Origin: an uncultured Mycoplasmatota bacterium
Lineage (GTDB): Bacteria > Bacillota_I > Bacilli_A > RF39 > UBA660
NCBI GenBank assembly: GCA_900549625.1
Contig: URPE01000001.1
Location: forward strand, 108,916 to 172,915
DNA: 64,000 nt
Reading direction: 5' to 3'
Made by a program: the position numbers and the translations under genes. The notes beneath the pieces were generated by a model, which worked only from the letters and a program-made list of their open reading frames with translations, ran no database searches and had not been told where the DNA came from. Shown here piece by piece: positions 42,052-50,803 of the stretch (positions are counted from its first letter, which is position 1; every line of letters starts with the position of its first letter).

Positions 42052-42261
42052 ATGAAGATTATTGAATACAAAGAAAAAACAACTGTTGTTTTAGAAGAAA
42101 ATGATATCCTAGAGGTAGAAACATTAAAAGGAAATCCTGCAGTATTACAAATAAAACTGAAAAATGATGTGATGATTGTTGATGAACTTAACATTAAAGA
42201 AATAGAAAGAATTAAAACTGAAAAAGAACAAGTGAAAATATTAAAATTGCAAAGCAAATAA
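42052..42261 (+). CDS. Small hypothetical protein after XRE regulator
   Basis: 69 residues, acidic/basic mixed, with a beta-type centre (VVLEENDILEVETLKGN, then AVLQIKLKNDVMIVDELN) and a charged helix at the end. It starts five bases after the XRE stop with only a weak AGAAGA site, so it is likely coupled to it. Not recognised. Confidence 0.6.
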   Translation: MKIIEYKEKTTVVLEENDILEVETLKGNPAVLQIKLKNDVMIVDELNIKEIERIKTEKEQVKILKLQSK

Positions 42262-42289
42262 TCTATGTTATAATTATATAGTGATGTAT

Positions 42290-43291
42290 ATGAAGAAAGC
42301 AAAATATATTTTAAAAAGATTAAAAAGTTTTAAATGGTCAAACTGGTTTAAAATAGTTGGCGTTATTGCAAGAAAAACTAAAAAACCAAGAATAATTATT
42401 TTTATTGATACAATCTATTGCATGTTAAAGTATGGATCTGGTTATATGGATTACTTTGAATTTGAATTTTATCTTTTAACCAAAGAAGAACGTAATACTT
42501 ATTTAACTAGTTCTATTAACAATCAAATAATTGCTAAATATAATAATAAATCAGATATGAAGATCTTTCATGACAAACTATTATTTAATGAAAGATTTAA
42601 ACAATATTTAAAAAGAGAATATTTAGATTTAAGTAAGAGTAATTTTAAAGATTTCTGTAAGTTTATTTCTAATAAAAGTAAGATTGTTGCCAAAGTAGTA
42701 GATGAATGTGGTGGTAAAGGAGTAGACATATATAATTTAAAAGATTATAAAGATAGAGAAACTTTATTTAATACATTAAAAGAAAATAAACAATATCTAT
42801 TAGAAGACTATATTGAACAAAATGATAAAATGAATAAGTTATATAGTGGAAGTATCAATAGCCTACGAATAATTACTTTTGTAAAAGATGATGGCAGTGT
42901 AGCTATTTTAAATACTGTTCTTAGAATAGGTAATGGTGGGGTTGTTGATAACTTTAGTAGTGGGGGTATGTATACTTTTGTTAGTGATACTGGTAAAGTT
43001 TTAGTCCCGGCAATTGATGAAAAAGGCCATATTTATAAAACTCATCCAATAAGTAATACTAAAATAGAAGGCTTTACTATACCTGATTTTAATGAGGTAA
43101 TAAATTATGTTAAATTTCTTGCTAAAGTAGTACCATCTGTTCGATATGTAGGTTGGGATATTGCCTTAACAAAAAATGGTGTTGACGTAATTGAAGGTAA
43201 TGAGTACTCTGGAGTATTCCAAATAAAGCCTAGTTTAAGTAAAGATCATACGGGCCTATTACCGAAATATAAAAAGTACATGGATTTATAA
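42290..43291 (+). CDS. Sugar-transfer-associated ATP-grasp protein
   Basis: 334 residues. It resembles the ATP-grasp family often found in polysaccharide loci (ATPgrasp_ST type): KIVAKVVDECGGKGVDIYNL (nucleotide-binding strand pair with Lys), YLLEDYIEQND, SINSLRIITFV, and a DIALTKNGVDVIEGNEYSGV end with the metal-binding Glu and Asn. The usual role is ligation of a carboxylate to an amine in surface-polymer synthesis. In-frame GTG 42281 and ATG 42284 are alternative starts. A TATAAT at 42270-42275 lies only 10-15 bases upstream and no good Shine-Dalgarno is seen, so the mRNA may be nearly leaderless. Confidence 0.75.
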   Translation: MKKAKYILKRLKSFKWSNWFKIVGVIARKTKKPRIIIFIDTIYCMLKYGSGYMDYFEFEFYLLTKEERNTYLTSSINNQIIAKYNNKSDMKIFHDKLLFNERFKQYLKREYLDLSKSNFKDFCKFISNKSKIVAKVVDECGGKGVDIYNLKDYKDRETLFNTLKENKQYLLEDYIEQNDKMNKLYSGSINSLRIITFVKDDGSVAILNTVLRIGNGGVVDNFSSGGMYTFVSDTGKVLVPAIDEKGHIYKTHPISNTKIEGFTIPDFNEVINYVKFLAKVVPSVRYVGWDIALTKNGVDVIEGNEYSGVFQIKPSLSKDHTGLLPKYKKYMDL

Positions 43292-43310
43292 TTAAAATAA
43301 TAAAAAATAC

Positions 43311-43350
43311 AGTAAAGACTCATGTGTTATAAAACGCATGAGTCTTTACT
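43311..43350. repeat. Strong inverted repeat after the ATP-grasp gene
   Basis: AGTAAAGACTCATGTG (43311-43326) and CGCATGAGTCTTTACT (43335-43350) form a 16-pair stem with one wobble and an eight-base loop. There is no T-run after it, so it is not a plain intrinsic terminator on the forward strand. Confidence 0.75.
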
Positions 43351-43374
43351 TAGAATAATTATTTTATAATTTCA

Positions 43375-43516
43375 AAATATAATTTGTAATATTCTTTATT
43401 TTATTTTCTGGCTAAGTTAGTTGTATCTCGCTCTATAGAACATTCTAAAGTTTCTACTACGGTAGATACATATTTACACTTAGATAAATAAAAAAAAGAG
43501 TAACAAGTACTCTTTT
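43375..43516 (+). ncRNA. Possible structured RNA ending in a terminator
   Basis: No ORF is seen here. Nested pairings are visible: CTAAGT (43412-43417) with ACTTAG (43478-43483), TGTATCT (43422-43428) with AGATACA (43464-43470), and a competing hairpin TCTAC-TACG-GTAGA (43453-43466). A terminator AAAGAGTA-acaag-TACTCTTT ends at 43516, and a TATAAT-like box lies near 43363. Evidence is from pairing only. Confidence 0.3.
43494..43516. terminator. Bidirectional terminator
   Basis: AAAGAGTA-acaag-TACTCTTTT, with an A-run on the left and T residues on the right. It can also end the reverse-strand tRNA-His transcript. Confidence 0.65.
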
Positions 43517-43605
43517 GGTTAGAAATAATTTTTTTGAAACCATAACACGCAATTTTAAAAAAATATTTCAATCTATTATCACACTTTTAGTGTAATAAAC
43601 CTTTA

Positions 43606-43682
43606 TGGGGCGAAATGTGGGGATCGAACCCACGCATGCCAGAGCCACAATCTGGTGTGTTAACCGCTTCACCAATTCCGCC
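43606..43682 (-). tRNA. tRNA-His(GUG)
   Basis: 77 bases on the reverse strand. Acceptor GCGGAAT pairs with ATTTCGC, with an encoded extra G at -1 opposite C73, the hallmark of tRNA-His. Anticodon loop TTGTGGC gives GUG. CCA is encoded. It stands alone. Confidence 0.95.
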
Positions 43683-43761
43683 GTGCAAATAAATTTTAAC
43701 AAATTATTGTTAAATATGCAAGTATATATTATAATGTTTTGTAAGAAAAGAGGTAATATAA

Positions 43762-43956
43762 ATGCTAATTTTAGATATTTTAGATGATACAAAAGATTTT
43801 TTTGAACCTTTTATGATTTTTTTGACTAACCTTTGGAACACTATTAAGGGGTTTTTCTTGCGATATATGTCAATTGATGCTTTTAATATTCTTTTCTTTG
43901 GCATCGCCGTGGCTGTCATTTTAATGATAGTTCTTGCTATTATGAATAGAAATTAA
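43762..43956 (+). CDS. Small membrane protein (64 aa)
   Basis: An amphipathic N-terminus (MLILDILDDTKDFFEPFMIF) and one clear TM near the C-terminus (ILFFGIAVAVILMIVLAIM), ending MNRN. AGAGGTAAT precedes the ATG. It is followed one base after its stop by the next gene. No family recognised. Confidence 0.65.
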   Translation: MLILDILDDTKDFFEPFMIFLTNLWNTIKGFFLRYMSIDAFNILFFGIAVAVILMIVLAIMNRN

Positions 43957-43957
43957 A

Positions 43958-44500
43958 ATGGAACTTCTTAATAAATTTATACTTATTCATAAAAAAGATT
44001 ATAGTAAAGTCAAAAAATATGTCTATGCACATTTAAATGAAGTATGGATATTTACAAATTTTATAAGTGGTAAGATTACTGAACTTATGGAAAAAAATAG
44101 TCTTGAAGGTTACTGTATTGAAATGAGTGATGTTGCATCATTATTTTTTGAAGACAATGATTACGTAGTCCAAGGTACTTTAGACTTTGAAGATGGTCCG
44201 TATTTTCATTCTTGGTTAATATTTAATTACGAAAAAGAAGATTATGTTTTAGATGTTTCATTAAATGTTTTATGTACCAAAAAACTTTACTACAAACTCT
44301 TTAATCCAGTTGAGTATAACAAGGTATTGTCTAGTACGATTAAAAAATATTTCTTAGAAAATATTTGCAATGCTGAAGAAAATATAATTTATTTTCCAAT
44401 CTTTAAAGATAATGTTTACAAAAGTAAAGCATCAATTTTAACTAATATTGAAGATAGAAAAATAACGTCACTTTGTTTACGGTTATACAAAAACGTTTAA
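43958..44500 (+). CDS. Putative papain-like/transglutaminase-like protein
   Basis: 180 residues, no export signal. The order GYCIEMSDVASLFF (Cys at a helix start), FHSWLIF (His followed by aromatic) and YVLDVSLN (Asp) is the Cys-His-Asp pattern of transglutaminase-like or papain-like folds. The assignment rests on this pattern alone. It starts right after the small membrane protein stop without its own clear ribosome site, so translation is probably coupled. Confidence 0.5.
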   Translation: MELLNKFILIHKKDYSKVKKYVYAHLNEVWIFTNFISGKITELMEKNSLEGYCIEMSDVASLFFEDNDYVVQGTLDFEDGPYFHSWLIFNYEKEDYVLDVSLNVLCTKKLYYKLFNPVEYNKVLSSTIKKYFLENICNAEENIIYFPIFKDNVYKSKASILTNIEDRKITSLCLRLYKNV

Positions 44501-44519
44501 ATATATTTTAGCGTTTTTT
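44489..44519. terminator. Bidirectional terminator
   Basis: AAAAACG and CGTTTTT pair across TTTAAATATATTTTAG, with T residues on one side and A on the other, between the converging genes at 43958 and 44508. Confidence 0.6.
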
Positions 44520-46052
44520 GCGTGTAAGATTTTTTAAGATAAAAACTAATATAACAGTTGTATCTAAGAAAAATAAAATTAAATAAAAGAAAAATAATAA
44601 ACCTTGATAAGTATTTTCGCTGTTACTTGTTAAGACAGTACCAATTATAAAACCTAAGTCTAACAAAGCAAGTATTAAAAGAGTTAGTCTTTCATCTTTT
44701 TTCTTTTCTAAACTAGGGCTTTCTTTTAGGGGTAAAACAATATTACTATGATTCAAATTTTTATTTAGTTTTAAAAACTCTTCTGGTAATCTACTCAAAT
44801 CTTTACTGTTTTTTATAATGGCAAATAAATTATCTTCAATCGTTTCTTTATTTAAAATTTCTTTGATAGATAGTTCATTTTTTAGTGCGTCCATCAAATT
44901 TATTTCTGGATAAATGTCTTCTAAAACCCCTTCAAGTACAATAATACCTCGCATTAAAAGAGTAATATCTTTTGGTACTTTAATAGTATAATCTTTTATA
45001 ATATGTAAAAGTTTAGGGGCAAAAGTACTAATGTCTATTTCTGATAAACCAGTAGTTAAGTAGGCATCCATTAATCTTTGCAGGTCACGTTCTAACATTA
45101 CTTCATTAACTTCTTTTGTAGTGCCAAATAGCATGACATTGTGGGCAAGAGCCTCATAGTCTTTAAAAACAATGTTTGTTACACAATTTTTTAATATCCT
45201 TTTATTTTGCGGACTTAAAGTGCCCATCATACCGAAATCTAAATAAACTATTTTACCATCTTTTACTTTAATATTATCAGGGTGTGGGTCAGCGTGATAA
45301 AAGCCATCCCGAAGGGCTTGCTTAATATAATTTTTCGATAGAGTAAGAGCTAAAGACTTAAAATCATACCCTAAGTATTTTAAAGCACTAATATCATTTA
45401 TTTTTGGGGCTTCTATATATTCCATAACTAATAAATTTTTAGTCGTATACTTTTTATAAACTTTAGGTAAAGTTATTAATTCTTCCTTTTTATTTTTGTT
45501 ATAAAACTTAGTCATATTTTCTTCTTCATGCAAGAAATTCATTTCCTCTTTAGCACTTTTTAACATTTCATCTAACATTGCAAATATATCAATATTAGAA
45601 GTAATACTAGTAGGCACTAGCTTTAATATCTTTTTTAAAAGTGCAATATCAGTTTCCATCATATTTTCCATATTTTCACGAGCAATTTTTAAAACAACAA
45701 CCTTATTATCTAATCTTGCTTTATGTACTTGGGCAATACTTGCCGCTCCAATAGGATTAAGACTAATACTAGTAAAATCATTTATTTTCATTTTAAGTTC
45801 TCTTTTTAATATAGCTTTTACTGTATAAGAATCCATTGGTAATACTTGGCTTCTTAACTTTCTTAGTTCATCACAATAACTTTTACTTAACATATCTTCA
45901 CGATCGGCCATAATCTGACCAAGTTTAATGAAAGTTGGACCTAACTCTTCACAAGCTCTTCTTAAGTTTTCAGGACTTCTTTTCGTTAATAATTGATATT
46001 TTTTTAATACTTTAAATATTTCTTTTGATCTTTTAACACTTTGTTTTTCCAT
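44508..46052 (-). CDS. UbiB/ABC1-family atypical kinase
   Basis: 514 residues with the ABC1/AarF/UbiB signatures: FIKLGQIMADR (KxGQ motif), PIGAASIAQVHKARL (Ala-rich nucleotide loop in place of the Gly-rich loop), a VVLK-type Lys, HADPHPDNI and YLDFGMMG. Two C-terminal TM segments (LLILALLDLGFIIGTVL and LLFFFYLILFFLDTTVILVF) anchor it. Relatives support ubiquinone or other lipid metabolism, some as ATPases; no quinone genes are seen here. AGGTGATG precedes the start. Confidence 0.9.
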   Translation of the reverse strand: MEKQSVKRSKEIFKVLKKYQLLTKRSPENLRRACEELGPTFIKLGQIMADREDMLSKSYCDELRKLRSQVLPMDSYTVKAILKRELKMKINDFTSISLNPIGAASIAQVHKARLDNKVVVLKIARENMENMMETDIALLKKILKLVPTSITSNIDIFAMLDEMLKSAKEEMNFLHEEENMTKFYNKNKKEELITLPKVYKKYTTKNLLVMEYIEAPKINDISALKYLGYDFKSLALTLSKNYIKQALRDGFYHADPHPDNIKVKDGKIVYLDFGMMGTLSPQNKRILKNCVTNIVFKDYEALAHNVMLFGTTKEVNEVMLERDLQRLMDAYLTTGLSEIDISTFAPKLLHIIKDYTIKVPKDITLLMRGIIVLEGVLEDIYPEINLMDALKNELSIKEILNKETIEDNLFAIIKNSKDLSRLPEEFLKLNKNLNHSNIVLPLKESPSLEKKKDERLTLLILALLDLGFIIGTVLTSNSENTYQGLLFFFYLILFFLDTTVILVFILKNLTRKKR

Positions 46053-46207
46053 ATCATCACCTATTATAATAAGTATAACAAAAATACCTTTAAAAGAAAA
46101 CTATAATCGCAATTAATAATATAGTTCATTTGTTTGCTTTTTTACGCATTTTTTCTTGTTGTTTATAAAAATTATGTTATAATAAAAAAAGTGTTTAAGG
46201 AGGCTTT

Positions 46208-49200
46208 ATGATAAATTCAGTTGAAAATGAAATTTTAAAAGTTATATCTGCGTCTGATTATGAAAAAGGCATTAATTATGATGAAGATTATGTTAATTAC
46301 GTTAGCGTAACCCAAGTTGAAAAAAGAAAAAGATATCAATTTTTAGTGGAATCAGAAAGATATTATTCTAAATATGGTGTTCAAATAGACATGCAAGATA
46401 ATCATATTGTTAAAACTTTCTGTACATGTCCTCAGTATTATAGCACTAAATCTTGTAAACATATTGCTGCCTCTCTTGTTTCATATTCCGATAAATTGTT
46501 TAATTTTAAAAATGAAAAAAGTATTGAACAAAAATCCTTGGCTATTCTTAGTAAGTTAAATAAAAATAGTAATACTAAAACTAGAAAAGAAGAGGTTAAA
46601 TTATTACCATATCTTTATCTAGAGGATGGTTATTATCATAAAACATGGGCTTTAAAAGTTAAAATTGGGGTTAATAAAATGTATTCATTTTTAGGAAAAT
46701 CTAGTGCCTTTATGAATGCCTATAAATATAAAGACAAATATACTTTTGGGACTAATTTTACGTATGATCCAAACACGCATTATTTTAGTGAAGAATCATT
46801 AAAACTTTTAGATTTTATCAATTTAGTTAGAAATTACTATCGTATTGATGGCAATAGCCTTTATTTAAATGACAGACTTATGAAACAACTACTAAGCGTA
46901 TGTCCTGAGGGCTTTTATACTGAAAGCAAAAAAGGATTTATCAATATTGAACATGGTTTTCCTATTAATATTGATTTTCATAAAGAAAATGACAAATATA
47001 CAATGTCTTTTCAAACAGACTTAGATTTCATTAATCCCTTAACAGAAGATTGCGAATATGTACTAAATAATGATACGATTTATAAGTTAGATGATACTCA
47101 ACAAGGATTAGTAAAAGAGTGTTTAGAAAATCATATGGATGAGTTAGTATTTCCAGAAAGTGAATTTAATACTTTACAGCAAACAATATTAAGGCCTGTG
47201 CAAAATAAAATTATTTTAGATGAAACAACTAAAGATATTGTTTTAGATACAAGACCAGATATTAAATTTTACTTTGATTTAAATAAAGATGATATAACTT
47301 GCATTCCAAAGTTAAAGTATCGTGATATTGAATTATCCTATTTTGATACAGTTGATGGTTTAATTAGAGATACAGAATATGAAGAAGAAGCCATGGATAT
47401 ATTATATAAATATGGTTTTCATAAAATGAATAATTTGTTTTTACTAGATGATTTTGATCTAGTATGTGAATTTATGGATAATGGCTTAGATGAAGTAAGC
47501 AAGTTATATCTTGTATTTACGAGTGAAAAATTACAAAGTACTAGTATATTAAAGAAAAATAGTATTGGTGCTACATTTAGTATTGGTAAAGATAATATTT
47601 TACATTATGATTTTGATCTAGGAGCTATTAGTAGTGATGAAATAGATAAAGTCTTAAGTAGCATGAGTGCTAAGAAAAAGTATTATCGCTTAAAAAGTGG
47701 TGATATTCTTGACTTAAACCAAGAATCTTTAGAAGAACTAAAAGATTTAACTGAACAACTTGATATGTCATTAAATGATTTAGAAGAAAGTCATGGTGTT
47801 TTACCAAAGTATAGAGCCTTATACTTAGATTCTTTAAAAGAAAAAAAGATGGGTATTATTAAAACTGATTCTTTATTTCAACAATTTATTAACCAATTTA
47901 AAGAATTTCAAAATGTAGAACTTGAGTTTACTAAAGAAGAACATAAACTTTTAAGAGATTATCAAGAAGAAGGAGTAAGATGGCTTTACACAGTGTGTAA
48001 ATGTGGTTTTGGCGGCATTTTAGCAGATGAAATGGGTCTTGGTAAATCATTACAAACAATTATCTTTTTCAAAAAACTATTAAAAGAAAATAAAGATAGC
48101 AAGTTTTTAATTGTTGCTCCAACAAGTTTAGTTTATAACTGGGAAAATGAGTTTAACAAGTTTGCTCCTGATTTAAAATATCAAGTTTTCTCAGGTATTC
48201 GTCATGATAGACAAGAGTTATTAAAAAAATATACTGGTAATATCTATATAACTAGTTATGGTCTTTTAAGAGAAGATATTGAATTTTATGAACAAATGAA
48301 TTTCCGAGTATTTATTATTGACGAAGCCCAAAACATTAAAAATCCAACCACTGGTCTTACTAAGGCTGTTAAATCAATGAATGCCGAGACCAAAATGGCT
48401 TTAACAGGAACACCAATTGAAAATTCGATTGTTGAACTATGGAGTATCTTTGATTTTATTATGCCAGGTTTCTTATCTAGTTTAATGAAATTTCAAAAAA
48501 AATATAAAATTAAAGATTTTGATGAAGATACAAATAAACTTTTAAGTAATCTAAAGTTGCAGGTTAGGCCATTTATTTTACGTAGAAAGAAAATTGATGT
48601 TGTAAAAGACTTACCAGAAAAAATCGAAAATAATATATATATCGATCTAAATGAAGAACAAAAGAAAATTTATGCCGCTGAGGTTAAATATGTTAATGAT
48701 GAAATGGATAAAATGATAAAGTCAGGTGGTTTTGAAAAAAATAAAATGCTTATCCTAAGACTTTTAACAAGACTAAGACAAATATGTATTGAACCAAAAC
48801 TTGCAATTGAAAGTTACACGGGTGGTAGTAGTAAAATAGATAACTTAATTAAAATTATTAAAGAAGTTGTTACAAATGGTCACAAGATACTGTTATTTAC
48901 AAGTTTTAAAACTGCTTTAGAACTAGTAAGAGAAAAACTTGATGAAGAAAGTATCACAAGTTATACCATAGCTGGTGACGTCCCAAGTAAAAAAAGACAA
49001 ATGCTTGTTGATGCCTTTAATAAAGATGCAACTAATGTCTTCTTGATTATGTTAAAAAGTGGTGGAACAGGTCTTAATCTTACCAGTGCTGATACCGTCA
49101 TCCATTTAGATTTATGGTGGAATCCACAAGCCGAAAACCAAGCAACAGATAGAACTCACCGTATAGGGCAAACTAAGAATGTTGAGGTCATAAAACTTAT

Positions 49201-49363
49201 TTGTAAAGGAACAATAGAAGAAAAGATCCTTGATTTACAGCAAAAGAAAAAAGTTTTAAGTGATTCAATTCTTGAAGGCGAGCTTGATGATTCTTCTTAC
49301 TTAAAGCAACTTAATGAAAGTGATATCCGTTCACTACTAGCTTATGAAAATAAAGATAAATAA
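46208..49363 (+). CDS. SWIM-domain SNF2/Swi2 helicase-like ATPase
   Basis: 1051 residues. An N-terminal SWIM zinc finger (FCTCPQYYSTKSCKH) is followed by a long middle domain, then a complete SNF2 ATPase from about residue 590: LADEMGLGKSLQTI (motif I), IIDEAQNIKN (motif II, DEAQ), ALTGTPIENS (III), LLFTSF (IV), LKSGGTGLNLTSAD (V) and QATDRTHRIGQ (VI). Such proteins use ATP to move on dsDNA; in bacteria they affect transcription or repair. AAGGAGG precedes the ATG and TGTTATAAT is the likely -10. Confidence 0.93.
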   Translation: MINSVENEILKVISASDYEKGINYDEDYVNYVSVTQVEKRKRYQFLVESERYYSKYGVQIDMQDNHIVKTFCTCPQYYSTKSCKHIAASLVSYSDKLFNFKNEKSIEQKSLAILSKLNKNSNTKTRKEEVKLLPYLYLEDGYYHKTWALKVKIGVNKMYSFLGKSSAFMNAYKYKDKYTFGTNFTYDPNTHYFSEESLKLLDFINLVRNYYRIDGNSLYLNDRLMKQLLSVCPEGFYTESKKGFINIEHGFPINIDFHKENDKYTMSFQTDLDFINPLTEDCEYVLNNDTIYKLDDTQQGLVKECLENHMDELVFPESEFNTLQQTILRPVQNKIILDETTKDIVLDTRPDIKFYFDLNKDDITCIPKLKYRDIELSYFDTVDGLIRDTEYEEEAMDILYKYGFHKMNNLFLLDDFDLVCEFMDNGLDEVSKLYLVFTSEKLQSTSILKKNSIGATFSIGKDNILHYDFDLGAISSDEIDKVLSSMSAKKKYYRLKSGDILDLNQESLEELKDLTEQLDMSLNDLEESHGVLPKYRALYLDSLKEKKMGIIKTDSLFQQFINQFKEFQNVELEFTKEEHKLLRDYQEEGVRWLYTVCKCGFGGILADEMGLGKSLQTIIFFKKLLKENKDSKFLIVAPTSLVYNWENEFNKFAPDLKYQVFSGIRHDRQELLKKYTGNIYITSYGLLREDIEFYEQMNFRVFIIDEAQNIKNPTTGLTKAVKSMNAETKMALTGTPIENSIVELWSIFDFIMPGFLSSLMKFQKKYKIKDFDEDTNKLLSNLKLQVRPFILRRKKIDVVKDLPEKIENNIYIDLNEEQKKIYAAEVKYVNDEMDKMIKSGGFEKNKMLILRLLTRLRQICIEPKLAIESYTGGSSKIDNLIKIIKEVVTNGHKILLFTSFKTALELVREKLDEESITSYTIAGDVPSKKRQMLVDAFNKDATNVFLIMLKSGGTGLNLTSADTVIHLDLWWNPQAENQATDRTHRIGQTKNVEVIKLICKGTIEEKILDLQQKKKVLSDSILEGELDDSSYLKQLNESDIRSLLAYENKDK

Positions 49364-49374
49364 TAAAAAGAGTA

Positions 49375-49818
49375 TTAGTTTAATATGAATATACCTATAT
49401 TTAAGTAAGTGGCTATAATAAGCCATATTAAGTATGGTATTAATAAATAGGCTGATATTCTTTTTTTATTATAAAAATCTTTAATTAAAAAGACTAAAGA
49501 AATATCTAATATTAATATCCATAATAAAGAAAAGAAATACCACTTAAAAGTAAAGAAAAAGAAAGGCCAAGTAAAATTAAATACTAAGTTTAAAATATAT
49601 AAGTTACTTCTTTCATTATCTTTACGAAATAAATAATAAGAAATACCAATTAACAAATATAAAATACTCCAGACAATAGGGAATGTTATTGCTGGTGGTG
49701 AGAATGGTGGTTTTATAAGTATATTGTATTCCATACTGTTTTTTGTTAATAAGCCAACTAAACCACCTAGTAGTAATGGTCCAAAAATATATAATAAATT
49801 TTTAATTTTTTCTTTCAT
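49375..49818 (-). CDS. TspO/MBR-family membrane protein
   Basis: 147 residues, five TM segments. KPPFSPPAITFPIVWSILYL is the classic TspO segment, as is the Trp/Tyr-rich following part. TspO proteins bind porphyrins and tryptophan-rich ligands in membranes. ATG 49818 is the start because AGAAGGTGA is six bases upstream; a GTG at 49827 lies inside that site. Confidence 0.9.
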   Translation of the reverse strand: MKEKIKNLLYIFGPLLLGGLVGLLTKNSMEYNILIKPPFSPPAITFPIVWSILYLLIGISYYLFRKDNERSNLYILNLVFNFTWPFFFFTFKWYFFSLLWILILDISLVFLIKDFYNKKRISAYLLIPYLIWLIIATYLNIGIFILN

Positions 49819-49888
49819 AAATGTCACCTTCTAATAATAATTTATTTTATTTTCGTAAAATTATGTTATATTATTAATTGTGGTGTAT

Positions 49889-50134
49889 ATGAATAAAGAT
49901 ATTACAGAAATTTTTAATAAAACAATTAATGATAATAAACTAAATAAAATTAATTCTTATTATTTATCTAACTATCAAATGAATGTTTTAGATAACTTTA
50001 ATATTCCTTATGGTAAGTGCGAAACAGCAAGAGATCTTCTTTATTATTTACAAGATATAGTAGATGATGAAGAGTTAGATGAAGTAGCTCGTGAAATAGA
50101 AGAGTATGCTTATTACCATGAAACTAATAAATAA
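49889..50134 (+). CDS. Small hypothetical protein
   Basis: 81 residues, acidic, helical; includes YQMNVLDNFNIPYGKCETAR and DEELDEVAREIEEYAYY. Not recognised. GTG 49880 is in frame but ATG 49889 is preferred with GTGGTG as a weak site. A TATATT -10-like box lies close upstream, suggesting a short leader. Confidence 0.6.
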   Translation: MNKDITEIFNKTINDNKLNKINSYYLSNYQMNVLDNFNIPYGKCETARDLLYYLQDIVDDEELDEVAREIEEYAYYHETNK

Positions 50135-50218
50135 AAAAAGTAATAATTATAGTTTTATACTTGTACTATTCTGAAAATTACATAGTGATATGATGTGCTT
50201 TGCTTAGAAGTGATATAA

Positions 50219-50497
50219 ATGAGTCTAAAAAAAGAAGGATATACTAAAAGATTAATCAAAAAAAAGATAGAAGAGCATCTTAAAATTTTTGGCACTGTAT
50301 GTATCGAGGGACCAAAGTGGTGTGGAAAAACTTGGGTTTGATAGAGTTAGTGATGCAATTGAAAGCCTCACAAAATTTTATGATAATGTTCAAACAAAGC
50401 CTAAGTTTATGTGTGTTATTAATGCAATACACAAGCAGCCTACGTTGATAGAGAAGCTGGCATTTATGTAGTGCCTTTAACTACCCTAAAGCCATAG
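50219..50497 (+). pseudogene. Remnant of AAA_14/DUF4143-type ATPase
   Basis: An ATG frame starts MSLKKEGYTKRLIKKKIEEH and reaches a Walker A (EGPKWCGKTW), then stops soon after at a TGA. In another frame, GFDRVSDAIESLTKFYD and KPKFMCVI follow, and in a third VDREAGIYVVPLTTLKP ends at 50497. These are the N-terminus and the extreme C-terminus of an AAA_14/DUF4143 ATPase (full length about 400 residues). A large internal deletion and frameshifts have left about 90 codons. Confidence 0.75.
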
Positions 50498-50532
50498 AAT
50501 TTAAATATTTAAGCAATATCTATTTTAAAAGA

Positions 50533-50561
50533 TTGAAAAGAGAAAAAAATTTTCATATAAT
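50533..50561 (+). promoter_or_regulatory. Promoter of the Fic module
   Basis: TTGAAA at 50533-50538, a 17-base spacer, TATAAT at 50556-50561, about 20 bases before the antitoxin-like start. Confidence 0.75.
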
Positions 50562-50581
50562 ATTTGTAAGGTGATTGTTTA

Positions 50582-50803
50582 ATGAGTAGTAGTGAAGTAA
50601 AGACAATTAAAGCCATTAGTGAAGCACGTGCATCTTTTTTGATTGATAACTTAGATGTTAGTGAAAATATAATATATAACATAGTTAATAATATTGACAA
50701 AAATGAAAATGCCGTTAGAAGGGTAAGGAGTAAGAATGAAAGACGAAATGGATGCCCGTTGGGCAGCGTATTTTTATCCAAATACGGAAGTATTAAAAAA
50801 TAA
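50582..50803 (+). CDS. Antitoxin-like protein (VbhA-type) upstream of Fic
   Basis: 73 residues. The part ISEARASFLIDNLDVSE (residues about 12-28) follows the pattern of class I Fic antitoxins, whose inhibitory helix carries [S/T]-x3-E-[G/N]. Here it reads S18-F-L-I-D22-N23, with Asp in place of Glu. AAGGTGAT precedes the ATG. The end overlaps the fic start by 68 bases in another frame, a usual arrangement for paired genes. The last 20 residues are basic and may be unimportant. Confidence 0.6.
   Translation: MSSSEVKTIKAISEARASFLIDNLDVSENIIYNIVNNIDKNENAVRRVRSKNERRNGCPLGSVFLSKYGSIKK

Noticed and set aside
43568..43919. Frames across tRNA-His and the small membrane protein gene
   Set aside because: They overlap the tRNA or lie antisense to the better-supported 43762-43956 gene.
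50289..50471. 60-aa forward frame as a separate gene
   Set aside because: It is one frame of the decayed AAA_14/DUF4143 remnant, not an intact protein.
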